Made by a program: the position numbers and the translations under genes. DNA of 60,744 nucleotides. It comes from Candidatus Marithrix sp. Canyon 246. Its GTDB lineage: Bacteria > Pseudomonadota > Gammaproteobacteria > Beggiatoales > Beggiatoaceae. Below, piece by piece: positions 1 through 9,376 of the stretch; within the stretch, counting starts at the first letter, position 1, and each line of letters begins with the position of its first letter. The notes under the pieces were generated by a model. It was not told where the DNA came from, did no database searches, and saw nothing but the letters and a program-made list of their open reading frames with translations. The stretch is taken from contig NZ_MCBX01000014.1 of the NCBI RefSeq assembly GCF_001723685.1, positions 1 to 60,744 of the forward strand. The letters run 5' to 3'.

Positions 1-1029
1 GCTGCTAATGAAAGAAGGGCTGCTAAACGTAAAGCTGCAAGAGCAAAGGCTGCTCAAGAAAGAGCCGCTAAACGTAAACTAGCGAGAGCAAAGGCTGCTA
101 ATGAAAGAAGGGCTGCTAAACGTAAAGCTGCAAGAGCAAAGGCTGCTCAAGAAAGAGCCGCTAAACGTAAACTAGCGAGAGCAAAGGCTGCTAATGAAAG
201 AAGGGCTGCTAAACGTAAAGTAGCAAGAGCAAAGGCTGCTCAAGAAAGAGCTGCTAAACGTAAGGTTGCAAGAGCAAAGGCTGCTAATGAAAGAGCAGCT
301 AAACGTAAAGTAGCGAGAGCAAAGGCTGCTAATGAAAGAAGGGCTGCTAAACGTAAGGTTGCAAGAGCAAAGGCTGCTAATGAAAGAGCAGCTAAACGTA
401 AAGTAGCGAGAGCAAAAGCTGCTAATGAAAGAAGGGCTGCTAAACGTAAAGTAGCAAGAGCAAAGGCTGCTCAAGAAAGAGCCGCTAAACGTAAGGTTGC
501 AAGAGCAAAGGCTGCTCAAGAAAGAGCAGCTAAACGTAAAGTAGCGAGAGCAAAGGCTGCTAATGAAAGAAAGGCTGCTAAACGTAAAGCTGCAAGAGCA
601 AAGGCTGCTCAAGAAAGAGCCGCTAAACGTAAGGTTGCAAGAGCAAAGGCTGCTCAAGAAAGAGCCGCTAAACGTAAAGTAGCGAGAGCAAAGGCTGCTA
701 ATGAAAGAAGGGCTGCTAAACGTAAGGCTGCAAGAGCAAAAGCTGCTCAAGAAAGAAGAGCTAAACGTAAGGCTGATAGAAGAGCAAAGGCTGCTAAAGC
801 AAGTGCTGCAAGGCGTAAGGCTGCTAGAGCAAAGGCTATTAAAGAAAGAGCAGCAGCAAGACGTAAAGCAAAGCGTAAACGTAAAGCTGCTAAGAAAAAA
901 GCAGCTAAACGTAAAAATGCGAAACGAAAAAGAGGAGCTTCTTGTTCTAGACTTGTAAGACAAATGTCAACAGGCATTAAACCTTTAACATCTAAACAAA
1001 GAGCATACTTCCGTAGAAGATGTCGTTAA
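1..1029 (+). CDS. Lys/Arg/Ala-rich tandem-repeat protein (5' end outside window)
   Basis: Frame 1 is open from the first base to a TAA at 1027-1029 (342 codons seen, no start in the window). Residues 1-247 are sixteen tandem units of 15 or 16 residues of the form AA(N/Q)ER(R/K)AAKRK(V/L/A)ARAK, where the extra residue after ER is present or absent. The 16- and 15-residue forms often alternate, giving a 31-residue super-period. A degenerate basic stretch follows (to about residue 310), then a non-repetitive tail with two Cys and a very basic end, YFRRRCR. The composition suggests a long, highly basic helix like the tails of histone H1-like nucleoid proteins, so nucleic-acid binding is a reasonable guess. 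No catalytic domain is visible. Its stop is one base from the convergent prfA stop, leaving no room for a terminator. Confidence 0.75.
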   Translation, partial: AANERRAAKRKAARAKAAQERAAKRKLARAKAANERRAAKRKAARAKAAQERAAKRKLARAKAANERRAAKRKVARAKAAQERAAKRKVARAKAANERAAKRKVARAKAANERRAAKRKVARAKAANERAAKRKVARAKAANERRAAKRKVARAKAAQERAAKRKVARAKAAQERAAKRKVARAKAANERKAAKRKAARAKAAQERAAKRKVARAKAAQERAAKRKVARAKAANERRAAKRKAARAKAAQERRAKRKADRRAKAAKASAARRKAARAKAIKERAAARRKAKRKRKAAKKKAAKRKNAKRKRGASCSRLVRQMSTGIKPLTSKQRAYFRRRCR

Positions 1030-1030
1030 A

Positions 1031-2113
1031 TTATTCAGCTAAACTAGCTAATAAATCCATTTGATGCTCATGCCTCAAGGGTTCAATCAGATAATTAAGG
1101 TTGCCTTGTAAAATTTCATCTAATTTATACAAGCTTAAACCAATACGATGATCTGTGACTCGCCCTTGAGGAAAATTATAAGTACGAATACGCTCAGAAC
1201 GATCACCACTTCCAACCAAATTACGTCGCACTTCTGCCTCTTCAGATTGCTGACGCTCATGCTCAGCTGCTAACAATTTAGATTGCAATACTGACATGGC
1301 ACGAGCGCGGTTTTTATGTTGTGAACGTTGATCCTGACATTCAACAACAATACCAGTTGGCAAATGAGTTAAACGAATCGCTGAATCGGTTTTATTAACA
1401 TGTTGCCCACCTTTACCTGAAGCACGATAAGTATCTTCCCTTAAATCTGACTTCTTAATTTCGATTTCATCAACAACATCAACTTCTGGCATTAAAGCCA
1501 CTGTACAAGCAGAAGTATGAATACGCCCTTGAGATTCAGTTTCAGGTACACGTTGTACACGATGCCCACCTGATTCAAATTTTAATTGAGAATAGACTGC
1601 ATTGCCAATAATACGGATAATGATTTCTTTATAACCGCCATGTTCGCCCTCATGTTCACTCATAATCTCAACTTGCCAACCGCGTTTTTCTGCATAGCGG
1701 ATATACATCCTCATTAAATCGCCAGCAAATAAAGCCGCTTCATCACCACCAGCACCAGCGCGAACTTCTAAAAATATATTCCTATTATCATCAGGATCTT
1801 TTGGCAATAATAAAATTTGTAATTCATCTTCTAAATTTAACTTATCTTTTTCAGCTTCAAGCAATTCTTCTTCAACTAAAGCGCGTATTTCAGCATCCTC
1901 ATCGCGCTGCATTTCCTTTGCTGTAGCAATAGTGTCTAAATGTTCACGATATTTTTCAAAAGCCTCAACTATGGGTTGAATTTCAGCATATTCTTTAGAT
2001 AAATCACGAAATTTATTTTGATTGTTTATGACGCTTGAATCAGCCAATAGCGCATCAAGCTCTTGTAAACGATCAGTTAAATTTTCTAGTTTGGTAATAA
2101 TAGATTGTTTCAT
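1031..2113 (-). CDS. prfA: Peptide chain release factor 1 (RF1)
   Basis: Releases the finished peptide at UAA and UAG codons on the ribosome. The 360-residue length is normal for RF1. The codon-recognition tripeptide is PET (residues 190-192, fitting the PxT of RF1 rather than the SPF of RF2) and the peptidyl-hydrolase GGQ is at 235-237 in the context GKGGQHVN. The start codon overlaps the hemA stop by four bases, so the two are translationally coupled, as in the common hemA-prfA operon. The usual third gene, prmC (the methyltransferase of the GGQ glutamine), is not downstream; the basic repeat gene converges there instead. Confidence 0.98.
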   Translation of the reverse strand: MKQSIITKLENLTDRLQELDALLADSSVINNQNKFRDLSKEYAEIQPIVEAFEKYREHLDTIATAKEMQRDEDAEIRALVEEELLEAEKDKLNLEDELQILLLPKDPDDNRNIFLEVRAGAGGDEAALFAGDLMRMYIRYAEKRGWQVEIMSEHEGEHGGYKEIIIRIIGNAVYSQLKFESGGHRVQRVPETESQGRIHTSACTVALMPEVDVVDEIEIKKSDLREDTYRASGKGGQHVNKTDSAIRLTHLPTGIVVECQDQRSQHKNRARAMSVLQSKLLAAEHERQQSEEAEVRRNLVGSGDRSERIRTYNFPQGRVTDHRIGLSLYKLDEILQGNLNYLIEPLRHEHQMDLLASLAE

Positions 2114-3369
2114 ATATCATCTTCTAATTGAAATAATTCCCGTGCCGCTGTAACTAAATCATCACGCCCTTGATAACTAGCTTGACGTAATTTAACACAA
2201 GGATTGTGCATCAAAGTATTAGTTAAAGTATGCGCAATATAATCAACTACATCATAAGGTGATTTACCATTATCAAGCATTCGTTTAGCCTTTTGAACTA
2301 AAATGTGACGATTTTCTTGTGCTTGATCACGCAAATGGCAAATAGTATCTACAACATCCAGAGAATTCCACCATGCAATAAAGTGGCTCACTTGAGTATC
2401 TATTATTTCTTCAGCTTTTTGAGCTGCTTGTTCACGGGAACGTAAGTTATCTTGTATGACTTCGTTTAAATCATCAACACTATACAGATAAATATCCTCA
2501 AATTCACCCACTGCTGGCTCAATATCACGAGGAACAGCAATATCAACCATAAAAATAGGGCGATGTTTACGAATTTTAATTGCCTGTTTTACCTCATTTG
2601 CAGTGAGGATATGAGTTGTACTAGCAGTAGATGATATAACAATATCAGCCTCTGCAAGATGGCGAGGAATTTCTTCTAAGGTAATAGCATAACCAGCAAA
2701 TTCCTTAGTTAATTGACGAGCGCGTTCAATGGTACGATTAGCAACAATCATACGCCCTAATTTATTTTCATGTAAATGTCGCGCCGCTAATTCAATAGTT
2801 TCACCAGCACCAATTAGTAAAGCCGTATTTTGGCTTAAATCACCAAAAATTTGTTGCGCCAATCGCACAGCTGCAAAAGCTACTGATACTGGGCTAGAGC
2901 CAATAGCAGTATCAGTACGTACTTGTTTAGCAACAGAAAAACTATAACTAAATAACTTATCTAACAATTTACCAACAGTATTAAATTCACGTGCAGTATT
3001 ATAAGCAACTTTTATCTGCCCTAAAATTTGTGGTTCACCAAGCACCATAGAATCTAAACCACAAGCCACTCGTAACAAATGACGTATCGCCTCTGCTTGT
3101 TGATAAACATATAAATGTGATTTAAGTTCTGGATAAGATAACTTATGAAAAGCGGCTAAGAAATTCATAAGTTCATTACAGCTATCATTATCAATTGCAC
3201 AATATAATTCGGTGCGATTACAGGTTGATAAGATTACGACTTCTTGAGCTAATTCGCGCTCAAGGATTTGATTTAAGGCTTGTTTTAAGCGTTCTGATGA
3301 AAAATTCACTTGTTCACGAATTTCAACAGGTGCTGTATTGTGATTAAGACCAAAAGCAAAAACTTGCAT
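2110..3369 (-). CDS. hemA: Glutamyl-tRNA reductase
   Basis: Catalyses the NADPH-dependent reduction of glutamyl-tRNA to glutamate-1-semialdehyde, the first committed step of the C5 route to haem. Length is 419 residues. The catalytic Cys50 sits in STCNRTE, followed by the region containing [11 protein letters not shown], a Rossmann-type NADP domain (ALLIGAGE around residue 185) and a C-terminal dimerisation helix region. It is the first gene of the hemA-prfA pair and overlaps prfA by four bases. Its promoter must lie in the roughly 70 bp it shares with the divergent caspase operon. Confidence 0.98.
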   Translation of the reverse strand: MQVFAFGLNHNTAPVEIREQVNFSSERLKQALNQILERELAQEVVILSTCNRTELYCAIDNDSCNELMNFLAAFHKLSYPELKSHLYVYQQAEAIRHLLRVACGLDSMVLGEPQILGQIKVAYNTAREFNTVGKLLDKLFSYSFSVAKQVRTDTAIGSSPVSVAFAAVRLAQQIFGDLSQNTALLIGAGETIELAARHLHENKLGRMIVANRTIERARQLTKEFAGYAITLEEIPRHLAEADIVISSTASTTHILTANEVKQAIKIRKHRPIFMVDIAVPRDIEPAVGEFEDIYLYSVDDLNEVIQDNLRSREQAAQKAEEIIDTQVSHFIAWWNSLDVVDTICHLRDQAQENRHILVQKAKRMLDNGKSPYDVVDYIAHTLTNTLMHNPCVKLRQASYQGRDDLVTAARELFQLEDDI

Positions 3370-3435
3370 ATTTCATTTTCTTTTAGGTTATGGTTTAATT
3401 ATAACATACCACTATTCTTTGAATAGTAAAAAATC

Positions 3436-3464
3436 TTGACTTGATGAATCGTTCTTACTATAAT
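3436..3464 (+). promoter_or_regulatory. Sigma-70 promoter of the caspase operon
   Basis: The -35 box is TTGACT (3436-3441) and the -10 box is TATAAT (3459-3464) with a 17-bp spacer, close to the consensus. Transcription should start near 3471. That excludes the in-frame upstream ATG at 3441 and supports ATG 3492, which has AAAGAGGA just before it. This is the best match to a housekeeping promoter I saw in the window. Confidence 0.75.
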
Positions 3465-3491
3465 ATAAGTTTAACTAAAGAGGAATTTGCT

Positions 3492-4352
3492 ATGAAACGA
3501 ATATTATTTTTTGTTGTAATATTGTTAGTCAGTGGTTGTATTCAGACTGTCAAACAAGATCCGCCATCTTTGGTGCGGACACTTGATGCTACCAATAAAC
3601 CACAAAAATCAGCAGCAGTTGTTAAAACACAAGGTAATCCTAAGAGTTCATACAAGGCATTAATCATAGGCAATAGTGACTATGACTATTCAAGGTTGCA
3701 AAACCCTGTAAATGATGCTAAAGCTATGAATGATAAATTGGTTGATATGGGATTTCATGTGACTCGGGCAACTAATCTTGATCATAAAACAATGCAAGAT
3801 ACTATCAAAACATTCGAGCAACGTTTATCTGTCCAAGATGTTGCACTATTTTATTTTTCTGGACATGGTGCTCAGGTGAACGGAAAAAATTTTCTAATTC
3901 CTGTTGATAACGAGGAGATTAAGGAAAATAATTTGGAAAACAAAGCTGTTTCAGCTCAAAATGTATTGGCTATGATGAAAAATACGAACAAGGGGATGAA
4001 TATCCTGATCCTAGATGCTTGCCGTAATAATCCCTATGAAGGCAGTCAAAAAAGCAATGTTCGTGGTTTGGCACGAGTAAGTCCTCCAAGAGGTGCGCTG
4101 ATAGCCTTTGCCGCAGCACCGGGGCAACCTGCATCAGATGGTGATGGACTTAATGGTTTGTACACGGACCACTTGCTTAAAGCATTGGACAATGCAAAAC
4201 ATAAGCGCATAGAAGATGTGTTTATGGAAATACGCGATCCAGTCTTTAAGGAAAGTAAAAAGAAGCAAGAGCCTTGGTATCAAGCTTCATTGAGAGAACC
4301 TTTTTGTTTTGGTGGATGTAGTGTCGTTAATAGTAGATCAAATGATTTCTAA
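3492..4352 (+). CDS. Caspase-like (C14) outer-membrane lipoprotein, catalytic dyad intact
   Basis: A 286-residue protein with a lipoprotein signal peptide (lipobox LVSGC, lipidated Cys16; +2 is Ile, which predicts outer-membrane sorting). The caspase p20-like domain starts at KALIIGNSDY (about residue 55). The catalytic His125 is in YFSGHGAQ and the catalytic Cys177 in LILDACRNN. The end of the domain carries PWYQASLREPFCFGGC, which recurs in the next two genes; the CFGGC part looks specific to this trio and may form a disulfide. It is the first gene of a five-gene operon and overlaps the next gene by 11 bases. Bacterial C14 proteases commonly cut after basic residues, but the target here is unknown. 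The start at 3492 is chosen from the promoter and RBS. Confidence 0.9.
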   Translation: MKRILFFVVILLVSGCIQTVKQDPPSLVRTLDATNKPQKSAAVVKTQGNPKSSYKALIIGNSDYDYSRLQNPVNDAKAMNDKLVDMGFHVTRATNLDHKTMQDTIKTFEQRLSVQDVALFYFSGHGAQVNGKNFLIPVDNEEIKENNLENKAVSAQNVLAMMKNTNKGMNILILDACRNNPYEGSQKSNVRGLARVSPPRGALIAFAAAPGQPASDGDGLNGLYTDHLLKALDNAKHKRIEDVFMEIRDPVFKESKKKQEPWYQASLREPFCFGGCSVVNSRSNDF

Positions 4353-5130
4353 TAATAGAATGATTTATTTTTTAGTGGCATTGTTAGTTAGTGCTTGTTC
4401 CAATCATGCGACAAATTTTACGGAACAAGACACCAAAAAAAATCCACAACAAGCGTTAGTGATTGGCAACGGTGAATACGAATATTCACCGTTAAGTAAT
4501 CCTATTAACGATGCTAAGGATATGGCAGACAGGCTAAGACAGATGGGCTTTTCTGTTACTTTAAAAACTAATCTAAACCATAAGGCAATGGTAAAGGATA
4601 TTCGTGAATTTGGGCAACGCTTATCTGCTACTCAAACCCCAGAAAGTGTTGGATTATTTTATTTTGCTGGGCATGGTACTCAAGTAAACGAACAAAATTT
4701 TCTACTTCCTATTAATAATAACAGTATTAAAAACAAAGAAGATTTTGAACAAAATGCAGTCCATACAAAAATCGTCTTAGACGAAATGACAGCTGCTAAC
4801 AAAGGTATGAATATTGTGATCTTAGATGCTTGCTATGAAAATCCTTACCAAAATTCAAATGTAAAAAATCCGATTCCTTGTTTTGCAGCACCATTATCAC
4901 CTCCAAGAGGTGTCTTGATTGCCTTTGCTAGAGGAAAGGTTAAAAAATCTAATAGTTTATACACAAAAAACCTGCTTCAAGTATTAAAACATTCTGAACA
5001 TATTCGTATAGAAGATGTATTTATGAATGTGCATCAGCGAGTCATACAAGAAAGTGCTGGACAACAAACACCTTGGTATCAGGCTTCTTTGAGAAAACCA
5101 TTTTGTTTTGGAGGATGTTCAAATGAGTAA
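4342..5130 (+). CDS. Caspase-like (C14) lipoprotein, second paralogue
   Basis: A 262-residue paralogue of the preceding gene, with lipobox LVSAC (lipidated Cys19; +2 is Ser, so outer membrane). The domain begins at QALVIGNGEY. His111 (YFAGHGTQ) and Cys164 (VILDACYEN) form an intact dyad, and the protein ends with PWYQASLRKPFCFGGC plus three residues. Compared with the first paralogue it has a short linker after the lipid anchor, holding the protease closer to the membrane. ATG 4342 overlaps the upstream stop, implying translational coupling. ATG 4360 is also possible but would remove the only positive charge before the hydrophobic segment. Confidence 0.88.
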   Translation: MISNNRMIYFLVALLVSACSNHATNFTEQDTKKNPQQALVIGNGEYEYSPLSNPINDAKDMADRLRQMGFSVTLKTNLNHKAMVKDIREFGQRLSATQTPESVGLFYFAGHGTQVNEQNFLLPINNNSIKNKEDFEQNAVHTKIVLDEMTAANKGMNIVILDACYENPYQNSNVKNPIPCFAAPLSPPRGVLIAFARGKVKKSNSLYTKNLLQVLKHSEHIRIEDVFMNVHQRVIQESAGQQTPWYQASLRKPFCFGGCSNE

Positions 5131-5161
5131 TACTATTTAACATATAACTGTATTTTATTTA

Positions 5162-6193
5162 ATGCTTATAAATATCACCAGTTTTTTATGCCTATTAGGC
5201 TTGAGCATCCAGTCTTTCTATGCCTATTCCTGTAGCTTGAAATATCCTGTGAAGGGACAGCCAATAGCATTAGTGATAGCCAATAGTCAATATAAAGGGA
5301 GAAGACTTACGCAACCCATTAATGATGCCAAAGCTATGAAAAACGCTTTGATTCAACTAGGGTTTAGAGTTATCTTCAAGACAGAATTGCGGAACTCAGC
5401 AATGGATAGAACTACAATTGACTTTAGTAATTGTTTAAGAATGACTAAAAATATGGGACTATTTTATTTTAGTGGATATGGTATGCAACTAAATAACAGA
5501 AATTATCTGTTACCTATCAATGTTTCTATTAGAGATAGATATAATATAAAATATGATACTTTTCCCGTTAATAAAATCTTAGGTAGGTTAAAATATGTGA
5601 AAAATAACTTGAATATCATTATTTTAGACGCAAGCAGAGATAATGATTATCCTAATTTTTATAGACATCGCGGTTTGGCAAGTATATCATCTCCAAGCGG
5701 TTTCTTTATTGCTTACCCTACTGATATAAATAAAGTAGTTCGAGATCAGTCTTCTTACAATAGTTTGTATGTAAAAGAATTAACTAAAATTCTAAAAACT
5801 GCTAGGCAAAAGCATAAACGTTTAGAAGATGTATTTATGGAGGTTACTAATGCCGTAGAACAAAAGAGCAATGAGTCGCAAGTGCCTTGGTATAACGCTT
5901 CCTTGAAAGAAAAGTTTTGTTTTGGAGGATGTAAAAGAAAAAAACTTCAAACAAGAAATGAGAAAAAGAATAAATTAACTGAGAACTTAATAGTACGTTC
6001 CAATCAGAACGGTGCAAAAGTCTTCATTGATTTTAGACTACGAGGTTATACTCCCCTAGCCGTAAATTTGCCACCACGTAAGTGTTATACTGTGTGGGTT
6101 GAAAAAAATGGTTATATTCTTTTAAATGGTTCTAAGAAGGTCTGTTTAAATAACATAAAAAAGAAAGTAATTTCTTTTTTCTTCAAAAAATAA
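5162..6193 (+). CDS. Pseudo-caspase with C-terminal PEGA domain, both catalytic residues replaced
   Basis: A 343-residue exported protein with a hydrophobic signal sequence (residues about 5-24) and a caspase-fold domain aligned with its two upstream neighbours: QPIALVIANSQY, the His position in YFSGYGMQ (Tyr106 replaces His) and the Cys position in ILDASRDN (Ser158 replaces Cys). The end-of-domain motif PWYNASLKEKFCFGGC is retained. Residues of about 275-343 form a PEGA-like domain (NGAKVFIDFRLRGYTPLAV), a surface-layer and peptidoglycan-associated fold often found in lipoproteins and kinases. The frame is fully open, so this is a maintained gene, not a wreck. By analogy with pseudo-proteases it is probably a regulatory partner or scaffold; that is inference. 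Confidence 0.87.
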   Translation: MLINITSFLCLLGLSIQSFYAYSCSLKYPVKGQPIALVIANSQYKGRRLTQPINDAKAMKNALIQLGFRVIFKTELRNSAMDRTTIDFSNCLRMTKNMGLFYFSGYGMQLNNRNYLLPINVSIRDRYNIKYDTFPVNKILGRLKYVKNNLNIIILDASRDNDYPNFYRHRGLASISSPSGFFIAYPTDINKVVRDQSSYNSLYVKELTKILKTARQKHKRLEDVFMEVTNAVEQKSNESQVPWYNASLKEKFCFGGCKRKKLQTRNEKKNKLTENLIVRSNQNGAKVFIDFRLRGYTPLAVNLPPRKCYTVWVEKNGYILLNGSKKVCLNNIKKKVISFFFKK

Positions 6194-6203
6194 AGAATTA
6201 CAT

Positions 6204-7400
6204 ATGTTTTCATATAATTATCGCCAAAGTAAAGTTTTTTATTTAATCGTATTGCTTTTTGTCTTTTTTGTTCTTAATGGTTGTAATAAACTTCAGAGCA
6301 GAGATACAACAACAGATATAAATACAAAATTAGAGCATTCAATGATAAAAATTGCTGCCATAGATCAGATTCAAAAAATAAGTTCTGTCGCATTTTCCAA
6401 AGATGGAGCTTATGCGCTTTCGGGAAGTGAGGACAATAAAATACGCTTGTGGGATTTGACTACTGGCAAACTTAAACGTATATTTATTGGTCATCAGGAT
6501 GTTGTTACCTCTATAAGTTTTTCTCCAACAAAACCTCAGATACTTTCAGGTTCCAAAGATAAAACTATGCGATTATGGGATCGAAATAATGGTAAATTAT
6601 TACATACATTTAAACATCCTGATCTTGTGAAATCGGTAAGTTTTTCTCCTGATGGTAGTTCTGTTTTATCAGGAAGCTATGATAAAATTATACGCTTATG
6701 GGAACTAAATAATTTAGGTTTTGTCAAAACATTTCAGGGAAACTCCGATAAAATTCGCTCAGTAGCTTTTTCTCCAGATGGAAATTATATTATTTCTGGC
6801 AGTGAAGACAAAATCCTGCGGCTTTGGAGTGTTAACAGCACCATACTTATACGTACTTTTACTGGACATGAGAGTATTGTTAATTCAGTAGCTTTTTCTC
6901 AAGATGGAAATAGGATTTTATCGGGAAGTTCTGATAATACAATACGACTTTGGAATGTTGATAGCGGCGTACTCATGCGAACTTTCAAGGGACATTCTGA
7001 TAATGTTTATTCAGTAAGTTTTTCTCATGATGGTCATTATATTCTAACAGGAAGTTGGGATAAAACAGTGCGGCTTTTCCATACTGATGGGAAACTCCTT
7101 CAAACCTTCAAAGGACATTTAGGTGATATTTTCTCAGTGAGTGTTTCCCCTAATGGTAATCGTATTGTTTCTGGTGGAAATGATGGAATTTTTTTATGGA
7201 AACGTAACAGCAATAAACATATTGCTCAAATAATAGTTTTCAAGGATGATGAATGGGTTACTTTTATGCCTAAAGGTTTTTTTATAGCGTCACCCAATGG
7301 TGGGCAAAAACTTTCGATTTCGGTTGGCGGTAAGGAAATACCAGATAATTCTCCACATCATCGCCCAAATTTAGTGAAAGAAGAATTAGAGGTTCTATAA
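6204..7400 (+). CDS. WD40 beta-propeller lipoprotein
   Basis: A 398-residue protein with a lipoprotein signal (lipobox VLNGC, Cys27; +2 is Asn, predicting outer-membrane sorting). About seven WD40 repeats span residues 50-335, each with the SxxFSxDGxxxxSGSxDxxxRLW pattern. The C-terminal segment EWVTFMPKGFFIASPNGG is the same type of tail found after the propeller in the fused WD40-caspase gene at 47150-49542. It lies 10 bp after the pseudo-caspase and its stop codon abuts the ATG of the TonB receptor. A propeller beside caspases suggests a sensor or assembly platform in the periplasm; no ligand can be inferred. Confidence 0.9.
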   Translation: MFSYNYRQSKVFYLIVLLFVFFVLNGCNKLQSRDTTTDINTKLEHSMIKIAAIDQIQKISSVAFSKDGAYALSGSEDNKIRLWDLTTGKLKRIFIGHQDVVTSISFSPTKPQILSGSKDKTMRLWDRNNGKLLHTFKHPDLVKSVSFSPDGSSVLSGSYDKIIRLWELNNLGFVKTFQGNSDKIRSVAFSPDGNYIISGSEDKILRLWSVNSTILIRTFTGHESIVNSVAFSQDGNRILSGSSDNTIRLWNVDSGVLMRTFKGHSDNVYSVSFSHDGHYILTGSWDKTVRLFHTDGKLLQTFKGHLGDIFSVSVSPNGNRIVSGGNDGIFLWKRNSNKHIAQIIVFKDDEWVTFMPKGFFIASPNGGQKLSISVGGKEIPDNSPHHRPNLVKEELEVL

Positions 7401-9368
7401 ATGTTCAAAAAGATTGTAAATGTTGTTTTTATGATGTCAATTATTTTTTATTCATCAAATTCTTTATCTAATTGTAGGGATTGGACTTCTGATTGTGAAG
7501 TTGGAGTTGGAAGCCCAATTAAGACTGAAACTTTAAGTGAGACACCAGCGGCAGTTACTGTCATAGATCGCGGAATGATTGAAGACTATAATTTTTCTTC
7601 AATTTCATCCGCAGTGCAAACTATTGCAGGCTTTCAAATGTATCGAACTTACTTTAAACAAAGAATCCCTACTTCACGTGGAATACTTCAGGATAACTAT
7701 GCCAATAAAGTGTTGGTAATGATTAATGGTGTACCTAGTTGGCATGGAGTAACTGGAGAAGGCAATTTAGACAGAGTCAGTATTTATGATGTTGAACGCA
7801 TTGAAGTGCTAAAAGGTCCAGCGTCAGTTATTTATGGAAGCCAAGCTTATACAGGTGCTATAAATATAATATTACGCCAGCCCAAGGATTCTAAAAAAGG
7901 AGAATTTAATGGACAAATTCATGCAGGTATAGGAAATAAAGGAGGTCATTCTGTAGGAGCTAACCATTATAATTCAAGCTCAGAAAATGATTGGTCTCTC
8001 TTTACATCAGTTAATGAAGAACGAGGAAATAGGTATCGTTATAATTACACTGATGAAAGTAAATCATCTTCTAGTATTGATGATTATGTTGACAACTTCA
8101 ATGCCAATGCCTTATTTAAATACAAAGAACATACCTTCCTTATCAACGCATTTAGAAGCAATGAAGCTAATTTTGGGGTAGATCTGCAAAATGGTGCTGG
8201 CAATAATCACGATGTTGATGGAATTCTGTTAGGATACACATATTCCCACGCTTGGAATGAAAAAGCTAAAACCAACTTGCAACTTTTTTATGACTTAAAT
8301 GAACGGAATTTTTCCCGTACTAACAATGATGACGAGCGTTCTAATGTTCTGGGATACCGATTAGGAGGCAATATTCGCAATCTATTCTCAATAATTCCAA
8401 CTAAATTAGACCTTGAAATTGGTAGTGATTTTGAACGAAGAAAAAGTCAAGAATATCTAAGTTACCAAAATTCTACTAATACTATAATTAGTGATCATAA
8501 TCTTGCTGATAGAAAAATGGATGAATATTCTGGATACCTTCAACTGGATTGGAAACCATTACAAGCGTGGAGAATTCTTTTAGGTAGTAGAATAACTGAA
8601 AATGAAATTTATGGTAGTAATGTATCATCACGGGGAACAATTATATGGACGCTCAATCAACAGAACTCGATTAAATTTATTGCTGGGCAATCATTCAGAA
8701 CACCTAGTTTTTTTGAATTGTACTTCAACAATCCTAAAGCTAATACGGCAACTGGAAATGAAAATCTAGTACCTGAAACAGCAGATACTTTTGAATTGGC
8801 TTATCAGTATGCTAAGGATAATTTCTATATGCAAACTCTGCTTTATCATTCTATTTACCAAGATAAAATACAGCGTATAGAAAATCCAAGCTCTCCAGAT
8901 GCTAATATTTACAAGAATGTTGGTGAATTCACTGCGGATGGCTTAGAAATTGAATTAAAATATTCCAATCCAAAAATAGCCAACTTTTTCCTAAACTTAG
9001 ATTACATTTATGGTAGCGATGGTGATCTAATACCCGGAACAGATCACTACAATTTTAAATATATTCCTAAATTTACCGCATCTGCTGGAGTTCATAAAAA
9101 GCTTGGTAATTTTGGTATATCTCTGCTTGGAAACTATATAGGTTCCACTAATGGCCCAGAAGAAAAAATAGATGATTCATTCATTTTCGACTTCAATTTA
9201 GCCTATCAACACAAATATAAAAATCTTCAACTGAAACACGTAATATCAATTAATAATCTATCAGATACACTAGTGACAGTTCCAGAATATGTTCGCCGTA
9301 ATGGGGTTAATGAACTACCGCTTGAATATGAACGGAGTATCTTTTACTCATTAGTCGCGAATTTTTAG
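7401..9368 (+). CDS. TonB-dependent outer-membrane receptor
   Basis: A 655-residue protein. After a signal peptide there is a short N-terminal stretch (ETLSETPAAVTVIDRGMI), a plug domain (VLVMINGVPSW, the VERIEVLKGPASVIYGSQA motif region, GAINIILR) and a 22-strand-type barrel ending in the aromatic residue Phe, as outer-membrane barrels do. The substrate is unknown: no adjacent siderophore, cobalamin or haem genes. The ATG follows the WD40 stop with no gap, so it belongs to the caspase operon, an unusual partnership for this family. Confidence 0.93.
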   Translation: MFKKIVNVVFMMSIIFYSSNSLSNCRDWTSDCEVGVGSPIKTETLSETPAAVTVIDRGMIEDYNFSSISSAVQTIAGFQMYRTYFKQRIPTSRGILQDNYANKVLVMINGVPSWHGVTGEGNLDRVSIYDVERIEVLKGPASVIYGSQAYTGAINIILRQPKDSKKGEFNGQIHAGIGNKGGHSVGANHYNSSSENDWSLFTSVNEERGNRYRYNYTDESKSSSSIDDYVDNFNANALFKYKEHTFLINAFRSNEANFGVDLQNGAGNNHDVDGILLGYTYSHAWNEKAKTNLQLFYDLNERNFSRTNNDDERSNVLGYRLGGNIRNLFSIIPTKLDLEIGSDFERRKSQEYLSYQNSTNTIISDHNLADRKMDEYSGYLQLDWKPLQAWRILLGSRITENEIYGSNVSSRGTIIWTLNQQNSIKFIAGQSFRTPSFFELYFNNPKANTATGNENLVPETADTFELAYQYAKDNFYMQTLLYHSIYQDKIQRIENPSSPDANIYKNVGEFTADGLEIELKYSNPKIANFFLNLDYIYGSDGDLIPGTDHYNFKYIPKFTASAGVHKKLGNFGISLLGNYIGSTNGPEEKIDDSFIFDFNLAYQHKYKNLQLKHVISINNLSDTLVTVPEYVRRNGVNELPLEYERSIFYSLVANF

Positions 9369-9376
9369 ATACCTAG

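Noticed and set aside
1-760. Regular about 45/48-bp repeats that could suggest a CRISPR array
   Set aside because: Units are contiguous with no spacers and keep one open reading frame, so they are coding repeats.
172-963. Long minus-strand reading frame rich in Ser, Phe, Cys and Leu opposite the basic repeat gene
   Set aside because: It is the reverse complement of the AGA/GCT/AAA-rich repeats; codon use is unlike any neighbour and there is no RBS.
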